From the NCBI GenBank assembly GCA_903908605.1, contig CAIVSQ010000303.1, positions 1 to 33,501 on the forward strand: DNA of 33,501 nt. Direction: 5' to 3'. The notes beneath the pieces were generated by a model that worked only from the letters and a program-made list of their open reading frames with translations, was not told the origin of the DNA and searched no databases. This DNA comes from an uncultured Anaerolineae bacterium (GTDB lineage: Bacteria; Chloroflexota; Anaerolineae; Anaerolineales; Villigracilaceae). Both the position numbers and the translations under genes were made by a program. Numbering within the stretch: position 1 is the stretch's first letter; the number at the start of each line of letters is the position of its first letter. Positions 7,511 through 16,340 of the stretch are shown piece by piece.

Positions 7511-8143
7511 TCACTCGCCCATGTACAAACCACCTGTTTGCTCCATCCAGTCGGCTATTTTCTCAACAGCCCCAGCTATATCATTATCCGAGATATCCAC
7601 TTCAAATTTGAGCAGGCTTGATTCAGAAACCAGCCGCCTGATCAATGTTTGTTCCTCAACAAAACGATTGAGATCGTTATACTGTCCAGGGTTGCCGGAA
7701 ACTTTTAACCGTTCGGCACGGGCATCGGCAAATGAATCTGGGGTACGGTTGAGAAAAACCATCCGAAATCCCAATGGGACCAATCTCTGTTCCAACCAGC
7801 GAAAATCGTAATCTCGTTGGTAGGTCATCCACTGGTAAGCACGGGTGGAAATGTGGAAACGGTCAATAACCCAGGAATAATATTTTTGCAACTCGAACAA
7901 CCGCATCCAAGTATGGTACGTCTCCATCGCCTGGGCTTCTTCATCGGGCTCAAAGTTGATCAGCCCCCTACCCCATGGAAAGTTGGTAAACGAGCACCAT
8001 TCAGCCGAAATAAGCGGTGAATGGTAGCGATAGCGGCGCGGTCCAACCACACGTGGATGTTCGTTCAAGGCGAAAGCAATATCTGTCTTGAATGTCAGGC
8101 GCGTACCTTCCAGAATTATTTTTGGACATAATTTTGAACCCAT
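7511..8143 (-). CDS. Nucleoside/nucleotide kinase-like protein with degenerate P-loop
   Basis: A 210-aa protein whose start at 8143 has AGAGG upstream and lies 10 bases after the ftsK stop; the longer frame merely overlaps ftsK. The fold cues are those of deoxynucleoside or thymidylate kinases: an opening KIILEG strand, a DR-F-H-x-S-x-R-A-Y-Q segment (94-103) like the DRY/DRF motif of thymidylate kinases, and a later LNRTPDSFADARAERL (131-146) lid-like stretch. The Walker A position reads GTRLTFKT (13-20), in which the invariant second Gly is Phe, though Lys-Thr remain. Activity is therefore uncertain. It is probably co-transcribed with ftsK and lies next to, but outside, the pyr operon. I do not recognise a characterised family. 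Confidence 0.7.
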   Translation of the reverse strand: MGSKLCPKIILEGTRLTFKTDIAFALNEHPRVVGPRRYRYHSPLISAEWCSFTNFPWGRGLINFEPDEEAQAMETYHTWMRLFELQKYYSWVIDRFHISTRAYQWMTYQRDYDFRWLEQRLVPLGFRMVFLNRTPDSFADARAERLKVSGNPGQYNDLNRFVEEQTLIRRLVSESSLLKFEVDISDNDIAGAVEKIADWMEQTGGLYMGE

Positions 8144-8153
8144 ACCAGCCTCT

Positions 8154-10517
8154 TTACGAATCTTTTGGTGGGGCGGCTGGTCCATAATCCAACACGGGGC
8201 GCACACCAGTATTGTCCTGTGGGGTACCAATAATTTTCTTTTCTTCCATGGTATCAATTAACCGTGAAGCCCGCGTATAACCTATACGCAATTTACGCTG
8301 CAACATGGATACCGAAGCCCGCCCTTCACGACGTACCAAATCCACCGCTTCAGACATCAACACATCCCCTTCCTCAGCCTTGGCAGCGATATCCTCGCCA
8401 AAGAAAGAGGTTTGCTTGAGCGGCACGTTGGAAGGCAGACCATCCACCGGCCCTCCAGCCGGATCGGCTGTCGAAAGCGTGTTCTGTTTCTGCCAAAAAT
8501 CCACCAGGCTGTGAATCTCATGGTCAGAAACAAACACACCTTGCAGGCGAACCGGGGCAGGCGCATCAGGCGCCTGGTAAAGCATATCTCCACGCCCGAG
8601 TAAACGTTCAGCGCCTGGTTGGTCCAAAATGACACGGCTATCGGTATTCGAAGATACCGCAAACGCGATGCGCGCAGGGAAATTTGCCTTAATAAGACCG
8701 GTGACCACATCAACCGATGGACGCTGTGTGGCAAGAACCATGTGAATACCTGTTGCACGCGCCAACTGCGCCAGGCGCGTGATGGTCTTTTCGGTTTCAT
8801 CAGGTGCAATCATCATCAAATCAGCCAATTCATCGATGACGATCACCAGGTATGGCAGCTTCTTGTGCCCCTGGGCTTTCATTTTGGTATTGAAATCGAC
8901 AATATTTCTCGCACCCGCCTGAGCAAAGGTATGATAACGACGATCCATCTCGCGCGTCATCCACTGCAACGCACCCAGAACACGATCCATCTCAACCACC
9001 ACCGGCGCTAATAAGTGAGGGATGTTGTTATAGCCCGTCAATTCCACACGCTTGGGATCAACAAGCACCATTCGCACTTCATCTGGGGTATTGTAGAGAA
9101 GTAAACTTGTCAGAATTGAGTTTACACAGACTGATTTACCCGAACCAGTCGTACCCGCAATCAATAAATGCGGCATCGAAGCCAGGTCCGCGCCAATCGG
9201 TCCGCCAGCAACATCACGTCCCAGGGCGAAGGATAGCAATTTTCGGTTTCTGTTAAAACTCTCTTCTTCAAGAATATCACGCAGGGTGACCAGAGACATT
9301 TCACTATTGGGCACTTCAATGCCAACATAACTACGACCTGGAACCGGTGCCTGGATGCGTATTCGCGGCGCTGCCAGGGCTAGAGCGAGATCATCCGACA
9401 GGCTGACAATTTTACTCACCCGGACACGAGTGCGCCCACCGCGTGATTCAACAAATCCCGGTTCAACTCCGAATTGGGTAATGGTAGGACCTCGGCTGGT
9501 GTGCACAACCTTGACTGGTGCCCCAAACGATAATAGCGTTTCTTCAATTAACTGCGCCCGCGATTCAACAAATTCCTGGTTGACCTCCGGAGCACTGCCG
9601 GTTTCAAGGGTTTCCTTAATGGAAGGCAACACCCACGCAACCTGTTTCAATGGCGTTGAAACCGGAATACCGATATCCGCCGCTACAACAACAGGGCGCT
9701 TTTCAGCTATCTCGGGAATACCTGGTTGAATTGGCTTATAACCATCCTGTGCAAAACCTGGTTCACCTTCATCTTCTTGCGCAGGACCTCTCAATCGATC
9801 AGCCAGCCTGTTTATCAGAACCGCAAAAACTACAAAAAGAGGCCGTAGCTTGGCTGCCAACTCAGGCAGGCTAATATCAAAAGACATGGTCAGGACGATC
9901 AGACCCCAGGCAACCAGGGCAACCAGCATACCACCCCAACCAAGATTTTCATTTAAAATGCGGAAAAATAAATTTCCAAGCCAGCCACCTTTTTCAGTTA
10001 TTACCTGAATGACGGTTTGCATAAAAAGGAACAGTAACAATAACCCTGAAACACGCTCCACCGAAACAGGTGGAATACGGTCAATTTTCCTCAGAACCAA
10101 CCAGCCGCCAAAAAGAATCAAGGCCACCGGCAAAATATATGCGCCAAGTCCCAGCAAATAATCCAGCGCTTTCAATACCGCCCCTGTAATGGAACTACGA
10201 CTTAACGAAAACAATGCCAGGGCAAGGACAACCCCAGACAGTGACAGGACAATCCCCAGGATGTCCAGTTTTCGCTCATCAGATATTTCAATCAACGGTG
10301 GCAGGGGTGGAGGAGGTGGCGCGGGTTTTCGCCCAACCGGGGCAGTTGACCTGGCAGGTGCAAGAGCGGGTTTCGCCACAGGCTTTGAGGCGGGCTTTGA
10401 GACCGGCTTTTTATCATCCTTACGTGACAGGCTTTTCTCTTCTTTTCTGGGCCCGGATGATTTCCCTTTGCCTCGCGCAGGCTGGGATGGCTTGATGAAA
10501 GGTAATTTTAGTGGCAT
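8154..10517 (-). CDS. ftsK: DNA translocase FtsK/SpoIIIE
   Basis: A septum-located hexameric ATPase that pumps DNA to clear chromosomes from the closing division site. The 787 aa comprise a basic, Pro/Lys/Ala-rich head (10-75), about four membrane segments (86-106, 117-142, 157-175, 192-212), a short linker, and the motor. Walker A is GTTGSGKS (455-462) and Walker B LVIVIDELAD (557-566). The C-terminal winged-helix gamma domain (about 715-775) that reads KOPS-like sites is present (SMLQRKLRIGYTRASRLID). Unlike E. coli FtsK the linker is short, as in SpoIIIE. No convincing Shine-Dalgarno precedes the ATG. An extended -10 promoter lies 43 bases upstream. Confidence 0.95.
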   Translation of the reverse strand: MPLKLPFIKPSQPARGKGKSSGPRKEEKSLSRKDDKKPVSKPASKPVAKPALAPARSTAPVGRKPAPPPPPLPPLIEISDERKLDILGIVLSLSGVVLALALFSLSRSSITGAVLKALDYLLGLGAYILPVALILFGGWLVLRKIDRIPPVSVERVSGLLLLFLFMQTVIQVITEKGGWLGNLFFRILNENLGWGGMLVALVAWGLIVLTMSFDISLPELAAKLRPLFVVFAVLINRLADRLRGPAQEDEGEPGFAQDGYKPIQPGIPEIAEKRPVVVAADIGIPVSTPLKQVAWVLPSIKETLETGSAPEVNQEFVESRAQLIEETLLSFGAPVKVVHTSRGPTITQFGVEPGFVESRGGRTRVRVSKIVSLSDDLALALAAPRIRIQAPVPGRSYVGIEVPNSEMSLVTLRDILEEESFNRNRKLLSFALGRDVAGGPIGADLASMPHLLIAGTTGSGKSVCVNSILTSLLLYNTPDEVRMVLVDPKRVELTGYNNIPHLLAPVVVEMDRVLGALQWMTREMDRRYHTFAQAGARNIVDFNTKMKAQGHKKLPYLVIVIDELADLMMIAPDETEKTITRLAQLARATGIHMVLATQRPSVDVVTGLIKANFPARIAFAVSSNTDSRVILDQPGAERLLGRGDMLYQAPDAPAPVRLQGVFVSDHEIHSLVDFWQKQNTLSTADPAGGPVDGLPSNVPLKQTSFFGEDIAAKAEEGDVLMSEAVDLVRREGRASVSMLQRKLRIGYTRASRLIDTMEEKKIIGTPQDNTGVRPVLDYGPAAPPKDS

Positions 10518-10559
10518 GGGTTCATCGCTTTTCTAATGCAAAAAGTAGAACATATTTTC

Positions 10560-10568
10560 ATTATAGCA
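10560..10568 (-). promoter_or_regulatory. Extended -10 promoter for ftsK
   Basis: TGCTATAAT on the minus strand is a perfect extended -10 element, with no recognisable -35 at 17 bases. It would give a leader of about 36 bases before ftsK. The same nine-base element occurs upstream of the coiled-coil gene at 25096-25104. The rest of the 246-base gap to rnz holds no other feature I can support; TAAAAT near 10697 is a weak -10 for rnz. Confidence 0.6.
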
Positions 10569-10763
10569 TACCCAACCTGGAGCAGGCTGGCGCACTGGGG
10601 CAGGAGAACCAGTGCAAGAAACCGTATTTATTTTACCCGGGGTTTGAGATTGGACCACAAATCGCAAGGCAGCTCAGAGAACCTGTAAAGTTTAGGGTAA
10701 AATAATTCGACTTATTTACTCCGCTATGCACATTGCGGTACATCACAACCCTGAGGACCAACC

Positions 10764-11684
10764 GTGTTTGAAATTCTATTCCTGGGAACATCCGCATCAG
10801 CACCTTCAGCCCGGCGTGGGCTTTCAGCGCAGGTTGTAAAACATGACGAATACCGATTCCTAATCGATTGCGGGGAAGGCACTCAACGCCAGATACTACA
10901 ATCTGGCATCGGATTTAAACAGTTGAATCGCATCCTGCTCACCCATGGTCACCTGGACCATATATTAGGCCTTGGTGGTTTGATGTCCACATTTTTACGT
11001 TGGGAAGCCATTGAAGAACTGGAAATATTTGGTGGAAAAAGCGCGCTGGAACGAGTACGCACATTGATCAACGATGTTGTTCTGCGAGGGACCAACCCTC
11101 CAATGTCGTTGAAATACCGTGAGATTGGACCAGGCATCCTATTTGAGGCCGATGATTTTACAGTGACAGCCTTTCCAGTAACCCACCGCGGCCCTGATTG
11201 CCTGGGATACATGTTCGAGGAAAAAGCGCGCCGTCCCTTCCTGGCGGAAAAGGCCACCGAAATGGGAGTGCCCTTTGGCCCGGAAAGACGCCTGTTAGTC
11301 AATGGCGAATCCATCACCCTGGCCAATGGCCAAACAATCGGACCAGAAGATGTATTGGGGCCACTCCAAAGAGGTACTCGCCTAATGGTGGTTGGTGATA
11401 CCGGCCGAACGGATGACCTGTTGGTTCACGCCCAGGATGCCGATGCCCTGGTGATCGAATCCACCTATCTCGATGAGGAAGCGGACATGGCTCGCCAGTT
11501 TTCGCACATGACCGCCAAGGGAGCAGCCGACCTGGCCTTGAAAGCCGGTGTCAAGCAATTAATCCTGACCCACATTTCCAGGCGCTACCGCGAAAAAGAT
11601 GTCCTGGCCGAAGCACAATCAGTTTTTCCAAATACAGTCGTGGCACGCGATTTCGACAGCTTCACGGTCAGGCGCGAAGCCTAA
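10764..11684 (+). CDS. rnz: Ribonuclease Z (tRNA 3' endonuclease)
   Basis: Cuts the 3' trailer from pre-tRNAs. At 306 aa it is the short bacterial form. The metallo-beta-lactamase motif HGHLDH is at 61-66, an Asp-containing GDTGRTDD segment follows in the C-terminal half, and the closing THISRRY (269-275) includes the late His ligand. An exosite-type insertion lies around 165-195 (RRLLVNGESITLANG). The start is a GTG with GAGG eight bases upstream, and no ATG gives a full fold. It is monocistronic and ends at a terminator shared with the convergent mutase gene. Confidence 0.93.
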   Translation: MFEILFLGTSASAPSARRGLSAQVVKHDEYRFLIDCGEGTQRQILQSGIGFKQLNRILLTHGHLDHILGLGGLMSTFLRWEAIEELEIFGGKSALERVRTLINDVVLRGTNPPMSLKYREIGPGILFEADDFTVTAFPVTHRGPDCLGYMFEEKARRPFLAEKATEMGVPFGPERRLLVNGESITLANGQTIGPEDVLGPLQRGTRLMVVGDTGRTDDLLVHAQDADALVIESTYLDEEADMARQFSHMTAKGAADLALKAGVKQLILTHISRRYREKDVLAEAQSVFPNTVVARDFDSFTVRREA

Positions 11685-11702
11685 CCAATTACCTTTATTA
11701 AG

Positions 11703-11746
11703 AAAAGGATGGCCAGGCCAAACATCATCGCCCTGCCATCCTTTTT
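11703..11746. terminator. Bidirectional terminator between rnz and the mutase gene
   Basis: AAAAGGATGGCCAGG is mirrored by CCTGCCATCCTTTT with one bulged base and a loop of about 14 bases. T-runs lie on both strands. It serves the convergent ends of rnz and the acyl-CoA mutase gene. Confidence 0.8.
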
Positions 11747-11793
11747 GATTCAAGCAATTGTTCTAAACACCCACAGCAGCAGTCTCTCAGCAG

Positions 11794-13473
11794 CTATATC
11801 CAGGTTGGCTCTGCATAAATACCAAGTTCCTTTTTCATCACGCCAATGATTTCGCCCAGGGTGCAGTAAGCACGCACAGCATCGAGAATAAATGGCATGG
11901 TATTTTCCGTTCCCTGGCATGCGATCCGAAGCCGGTCGAGAGACTGTCCCACGCGGCCTGCATCGCGTGTCCGGCGTACTTCATTTAGTCGGCTCACCTG
12001 ACGTTCATACCCAGTGGGATCCATTACCAGGATCGGCACCGCAGGAGCGCGGCCCTCTGCATACACATTCAACCCAACAATATTGCGTGTCCCTGCGTCA
12101 ATTTCACGCTGGTAGCGATATGCCGCATCCGATATCTCTCCCTGGAAAAAACCACGTTCAATCGCCGGCAAGACACCACCTAAATCAGCAATTCGCTGGA
12201 AATACTCGTAAGCCTGGGCTTCCATCCGGTTGGTTTGCGCTTCCACAAAAAAGGACCCGCCCAAAGGATCGACGGTATGCGTAACCCCAGATTCTTCAGC
12301 GATAATCTGCTGAGTACGCAGCGCAATGGTCACTGCATGTTCTGAGGGCAGCGCAAGGGCTTCATCCAGGCTGTTCGTGTGCAAAGATTGCGTCCCGCCC
12401 AAAACAGCTGCAAGCGCTTGGATGGCGACCCGCACCACGTTATTCTCAGGCTGTTGTGCGGTCAGTGATACTCCGGCCGTCTGCGTATGAAAACGTAGGA
12501 TCCACGAGCGCGGATTTTTTGCGCCAAATGTTTCCTTCATCTCCCGTGCCCAAATACGCCGGGCAGCCCGATATTTGGCGATTTCTTCAAAAAAGTCGTT
12601 ATGCGCGTTAAAGAAAAAGGACAGGCGTGGTGCAAATTCGTCAACATCCATCCCGCGCCGGATTCCCCACCGAACATATTCCATGCCATCGGCCAGGGTA
12701 AACGCCAATTCCTGGGCTGCCGTCGAACCGGCTTCGCGAATATGATAGCCACTGATCGAGATCGTGTTCCACTGCGGTAATTGTTCGGTACCAAACTCGA
12801 TGGTATCTGTCACCAGCCGCATCGAAGGTTCAGGTGGAAAGATGTATTCTTTTTGAGCAATAAATTCTTTAAGAATGTCATTTTGTGTAGTGCCGCGCAG
12901 TTGATCCGGGCGTACGCCCTGCTTCTCAGCAGCAGCAATATACATGGCCCAAATAATGGAAGCCGGGGAATTGATGGTCATACTGGTGGAAACCTGGTCG
13001 AGCGGTATCCCATCCAGTAGAAGTTCCATATCCCGCAAGGATGATATCCCCACGCCACACTTGCCAAACTCGCCCTCGGATTCAGGCGCGTCCGCATCAT
13101 ACCCCATCAGGGTTGGCAGATCAAACGCGATGGAAAGACCTGTCTGACCCTGGCTGAGTAGGTATTTGAAACGTGCATTCGTTTCTTCTGCTGTTCCAAA
13201 ACCGGCAAACATGCGCATGGTCCATAGCTTGCTGCGATGCAAGGTGGCATGCACACCGCGGGTGTACGGATACTCACCCGGCAATCCCAAATCTCGCTCA
13301 TAGTCCAGGTCGGCCACATCGGCCGGAGTATATAACCGGTTGACAGGTTCGGAGGAAGTGGTAATAAAAGTCTCGCGGCGTTCCGGCAGGGATGCCAAGG
13401 ATTTTTTTAACCGGTTGGCTTCCCAATATTTGAGCGAGTTCTGCAGTTCGACAAGCTTTTTTCTATCGTACAT
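11794..13473 (-). CDS. Acyl-CoA mutase large subunit (methylmalonyl-CoA mutase family)
   Basis: The 559-aa protein is the catalytic barrel subunit of a B12-dependent acyl-CoA mutase, without the C-terminal B12-binding domain that single-chain enzymes carry. Recognisable family stretches include [35 protein letters not shown]-like [42 protein letters not shown] and [20 protein letters not shown]. The segment around the substrate-side Tyr of classical methylmalonyl-CoA mutase (RGPY) reads RGVH here, so the substrate (methylmalonyl-, isobutyryl- or another acyl-CoA) is open. No small subunit, MeaB-type GTPase or epimerase gene is adjacent. GAGGAG five bases before the ATG fixes the start. Confidence 0.88.
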   Translation of the reverse strand: MYDRKKLVELQNSLKYWEANRLKKSLASLPERRETFITTSSEPVNRLYTPADVADLDYERDLGLPGEYPYTRGVHATLHRSKLWTMRMFAGFGTAEETNARFKYLLSQGQTGLSIAFDLPTLMGYDADAPESEGEFGKCGVGISSLRDMELLLDGIPLDQVSTSMTINSPASIIWAMYIAAAEKQGVRPDQLRGTTQNDILKEFIAQKEYIFPPEPSMRLVTDTIEFGTEQLPQWNTISISGYHIREAGSTAAQELAFTLADGMEYVRWGIRRGMDVDEFAPRLSFFFNAHNDFFEEIAKYRAARRIWAREMKETFGAKNPRSWILRFHTQTAGVSLTAQQPENNVVRVAIQALAAVLGGTQSLHTNSLDEALALPSEHAVTIALRTQQIIAEESGVTHTVDPLGGSFFVEAQTNRMEAQAYEYFQRIADLGGVLPAIERGFFQGEISDAAYRYQREIDAGTRNIVGLNVYAEGRAPAVPILVMDPTGYERQVSRLNEVRRTRDAGRVGQSLDRLRIACQGTENTMPFILDAVRAYCTLGEIIGVMKKELGIYAEPTWI

Positions 13474-13846
13474 ACGCTCTCCTCAATAGAAATCATTATC
13501 TGAAGTGATTATACCTTTACTTATAAAATATCAGTTTCTCTTATCGCTCGCTATCAACCAAACCAGCACTATCCAAAAGAAATGATTGAACAGGTTGATT
13601 TTGTAAAAAAATAATTTCTTTCAACCCGGCACTACATTTTCAAAAGCATTTTCTACTCCTTCCCAGGCCGAAACATGCAATATTTTTCACCTTTAACCAA
13701 TCCAGACAACTCAGATGATGATAAAATTGTACGTTGTTACCGCCGCTGAAGGCAACCAGCAGAATATATTTCATCACCTGTTGTCCAAATGTGGTAGAAT
13801 TTGCAGTTGTGCAAAAATTCACAATTCAAACCCGAGGAGGTTTACA
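13474..13846. other. Divergent intergenic region between the mutase gene and gap
   Basis: This 373-base AT-rich gap holds divergent promoters at its two ends. On the minus strand TATAAT (13508-13513) lies about 35 bases before the mutase start without a clear -35. On the plus side is the extended -10 of gap. The middle (about 13540-13770) has no supported gene; the in-frame extension upstream of gap has no family similarity and lies before the strong gap ribosome-binding site. Confidence 0.6.
13792..13800 (+). promoter_or_regulatory. Extended -10 promoter for gap-pgk
   Basis: TGGTAGAAT forms a TGn-TAGAAT extended -10 without a good -35. Transcription would begin near 13806, leaving about 40 untranslated bases that contain the GAGGAGG ribosome-binding site of gap. 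Confidence 0.5.
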
Positions 13847-14905
13847 ATGACAATTAAAGTTGGTATTAACGGTTTTGGCCGTATCGGCCGCCAGGTTCTC
13901 AAGGCAATCCGCGATCGGTATCCTGAAGAACTGGAAGTAGTAGCGTTCAATGACATCGGTGATGTCCCCACTATGGCGCACCTGCTCAAATACGACTCAA
14001 ACTACGGGCGTTTCGATGGCACTGTGGAAGTTGCTGAAGATGCTTTGATTATCGACGGCAAAAGAGTAAAGGTTTTCAAGGAAACCGACCCCGCCAATAT
14101 TCCGTGGTCCAGCCTTGGAATCGACATCGTGGTTGAATCCACCGGTATTTTCACCGTCAAGGCCGATGGCGTCAACAAGAAGGGCAAAGTTGTTAAAGGC
14201 GCTGAGAACCACATCACCAAGGGCGGCGCCAAGAAAGTCATCATTTCGGCTCCCGCCGAAGGCGAAGATCTGACCGTTGTGTTGGGCGTCAATGAAGACA
14301 AATATGATCCCCAGTTACACCACGTCGTTTCCAACGCTTCCTGCACCACCAACTGTCTTGCTCCGGCCGCCAAGGTCGTTCACGACAACTGGCGGATCAA
14401 GCGCGCTTTCATGACCACCATCCATTCCTACACCAACGATCAGAAGATTCTGGACTTACCCCATTCAGACCTGCGCCGCGCCCGCGCCGCTGGTGTGAGC
14501 ATCATCCCCACCACCACCGGTGCCGCCAAGGCTATCAAACTGGTCATCCCCGACCTGGCCGGCAAATTTGACGGCTATGCCCTGCGCGTTCCGACCCCCA
14601 CCGTTTCCGTGGTAGATTTCACCGCTGAACTCGAGAAGGAAACCACCACCGAAGAACTGCGCCAAGCCTTCCGCGATGCTGCCAAGCTGCCGCGCTTCAA
14701 GGGCATTCTGGCCGCCATCGACGAACCTCTGGTTTCGATCGACTTCAAGGGTGATCAGCATTCGTCCTCCGTCGACCTGCCCTTCACTTCCGTGCTTGGC
14801 AAAGACAGGAGCAACTTTATCAAGGTTGTGACCTGGTACGATAATGAATGGGGCTATTCCTGCCGCACCGCCGATCTGGCGGCGCTGATGGCGAAAAGCA
14901 TGTAA
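13847..14905 (+). CDS. gap: Glyceraldehyde-3-phosphate dehydrogenase, type I
   Basis: Glycolytic enzyme converting glyceraldehyde-3-phosphate to 1,3-bisphosphoglycerate with NAD. The ATG at 13847, six bases after GAGGAGG, gives 352 aa; the frame is open further upstream but that part is unconserved. NAD-binding [10 protein letters not shown] (6-15), FND (34-36, an NAD-type end of strand 2), catalytic SNASCTTNC with C166, and H193 in [10 protein letters not shown] are intact. An insertion of about 10 residues after ESTGIFT (roughly 105-125, Lys/Gly-rich) is absent from most bacterial GAPDH and explains the slightly greater length. It precedes pgk in one transcription unit. Confidence 0.95.
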   Translation: MTIKVGINGFGRIGRQVLKAIRDRYPEELEVVAFNDIGDVPTMAHLLKYDSNYGRFDGTVEVAEDALIIDGKRVKVFKETDPANIPWSSLGIDIVVESTGIFTVKADGVNKKGKVVKGAENHITKGGAKKVIISAPAEGEDLTVVLGVNEDKYDPQLHHVVSNASCTTNCLAPAAKVVHDNWRIKRAFMTTIHSYTNDQKILDLPHSDLRRARAAGVSIIPTTTGAAKAIKLVIPDLAGKFDGYALRVPTPTVSVVDFTAELEKETTTEELRQAFRDAAKLPRFKGILAAIDEPLVSIDFKGDQHSSSVDLPFTSVLGKDRSNFIKVVTWYDNEWGYSCRTADLAALMAKSM

Positions 14906-14916
14906 AGGGTAAACTG

Positions 14917-14950
14917 GTAAATTGGTAGATCTTTCGATCTACCAATTTAC
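14917..14950 (+). repeat. Perfect 15-bp hairpin between gap and pgk
   Basis: GTAAATTGGTAGATC and GATCTACCAATTTAC flank a TTTC loop. It follows the gap stop by 11 bases and is followed by TTT, too short for a typical terminator. The preceding bases repeat the GGTAAA-TTGG theme. It likely acts as a partial terminator or mRNA-stability element that raises gap over pgk, or is a small dispersed palindrome. Confidence 0.7.
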
Positions 14951-14973
14951 TTTCTGCTGGTCACGAGGATATT

Positions 14974-16146
14974 ATGGACAAGAAAACTGTAAAAGATATC
15001 GATCTGGTTGGCAAACGCGTCATTATGCGCGTTGATTTCAACGTGCCAATGGACAAAGGGATTGTCACCGATGACAAGCGCATCAAGGCTGCCCTGCCCA
15101 CCATCAAGTATGTACTCGAACAAGGTGCTTCCCTGTTGCTGATGAGTCACCTTGGCCGCCCGAAGGGTGGAGCGGATCCCGAGTTCAGCCTAAAGGCAGC
15201 CGCCGAAGTTTTGGCTGGTCACCTGGGCAAACCGGTTATGATGGCCCCCGATTGCGTTGGCCCTGAAGTCGAAAAAATAGCCGCAGCCCTCAAACCGGGC
15301 GAGGTTGTCATGCTGGAAAACACCCGTTTTTACCCGGGTGAAGAGAAAAACGATCTTGAGCTGGCCAAGAAAATGGCCGCCCTGGCTGATGTGTACGTGA
15401 ATGATGCCTTTGGTTCTGCTCACCGCGCCCACTCATCCACCGAAGGTATTGCCCGCTTCCTGCCCGCTGTTTCCGGTTTCCTGATGGAACAGGAACTGGA
15501 ATATCTTGGGCGCGCTGTCAGTAATCCCGAACATCCCTACATCGCCATTCTTGGCGGGGCCAAAATCAGCGACAAGATACTGGTCGTCGAAACCCTGCTT
15601 TCTAAATGCGACAAGCTCATCATTGGCGGCGGTATGGCAAACACCTTCCTCGCAGCCAAGGGTTTGAACATGCAAGACAGCCTGGTGGAAAGCACCTCCC
15701 TCGAAACTGCCAAAGCCATTCTTTCACGCGTGAGCGACAAACTTGTCTTACCCGTGGACGCTGTTGTAGCCGATAAATTCGACGCCGAGGCTAACAGCCA
15801 GGTTGTGGATGTCGAGGCCATTCCTGCCGGTTGGCGCATGCTGGATGTCGGCCCGAAGACACTTGAACTCTACAAGCAGACTCTCGCCGGTGCCAAACTG
15901 ATCGTTTGGAACGGTCCAGTAGGTGTTTTTGAATTCCCCAAGTTTGCCGAGGGTACCTTCACACTGGCGAAACTGCTGGCTGAATCAGGCGCGACCACCG
16001 TCATAGGTGGAGGCGACAGCGCCAGCGCCGTAAAAAAAGCTGGCGTTGCCAAGCAGATGACCCATGTTTCAACGGGCGGCGGCGCTTCACTGGAATTCCT
16101 GGAAGGCAAGGAACTCCCTGGTGTCGCAGCGCTAAACGCAAAATAA
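14974..16146 (+). CDS. pgk: Phosphoglycerate kinase
   Basis: Transfers phosphate from 1,3-bisphosphoglycerate to ADP. The 390-aa protein is full length. The signature [11 protein letters not shown] (19-29), [49 protein letters not shown] and the nucleotide-loop [13 protein letters not shown] are all present. GAGG lies just upstream of the ATG. It directly follows gap and is terminated by a hairpin soon after its stop codon. Confidence 0.96.
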   Translation: MDKKTVKDIDLVGKRVIMRVDFNVPMDKGIVTDDKRIKAALPTIKYVLEQGASLLLMSHLGRPKGGADPEFSLKAAAEVLAGHLGKPVMMAPDCVGPEVEKIAAALKPGEVVMLENTRFYPGEEKNDLELAKKMAALADVYVNDAFGSAHRAHSSTEGIARFLPAVSGFLMEQELEYLGRAVSNPEHPYIAILGGAKISDKILVVETLLSKCDKLIIGGGMANTFLAAKGLNMQDSLVESTSLETAKAILSRVSDKLVLPVDAVVADKFDAEANSQVVDVEAIPAGWRMLDVGPKTLELYKQTLAGAKLIVWNGPVGVFEFPKFAEGTFTLAKLLAESGATTVIGGGDSASAVKKAGVAKQMTHVSTGGGASLEFLEGKELPGVAALNAK

Positions 16147-16155
16147 TATATACAG

Positions 16156-16187
16156 AAAAGAGGGTGGTTTTGAACCGCCCTCTTTTC
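16156..16187 (+). terminator. Terminator after pgk
   Basis: AAAAGAGGGTGGTT and AACCGCCCTCTTTT form a 14-bp stem with one G-U pair and a TTG loop, ending in a U-tract. A second, weaker inverted repeat with 10-bp arms (TTATGAAAAA, 16191-16223) follows directly. The remaining bases to 16340 hold a TTGACA at about 16267 but no matching -10 box. Confidence 0.85.
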
Positions 16188-16340
16188 TTGTTATGAAAAA
16201 TTCCCACGCGGATTTTTTCATAATATCGTGATGGGAGAAAGGGGGTAAAATCAGCGCAACAACCTCTTTGACAATCCTTTACCCATAGCTCCAACCCACC
16301 TGTACGAAGGCGGTATCATCACATTATCCACTCATTCCAA

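Noticed and set aside
7305-7514. 69-residue minus-strand frame upstream of uraA
   Set aside because: It covers the promoter and part of the leader in another frame, so it cannot be translated from that promoter; the 26-codon frame fits the transcript better.
10511-10705. Short plus-strand frame between ftsK and rnz
   Set aside because: It starts within the ftsK start region, lacks a ribosome-binding site and crosses the divergent promoter region.
13715-13846. 44-residue N-terminal extension of GAPDH
   Set aside because: The extension lacks family similarity and spans the promoter; GAGGAGG sits just before the ATG at 13847, where the protein begins with the standard NAD-binding strand.
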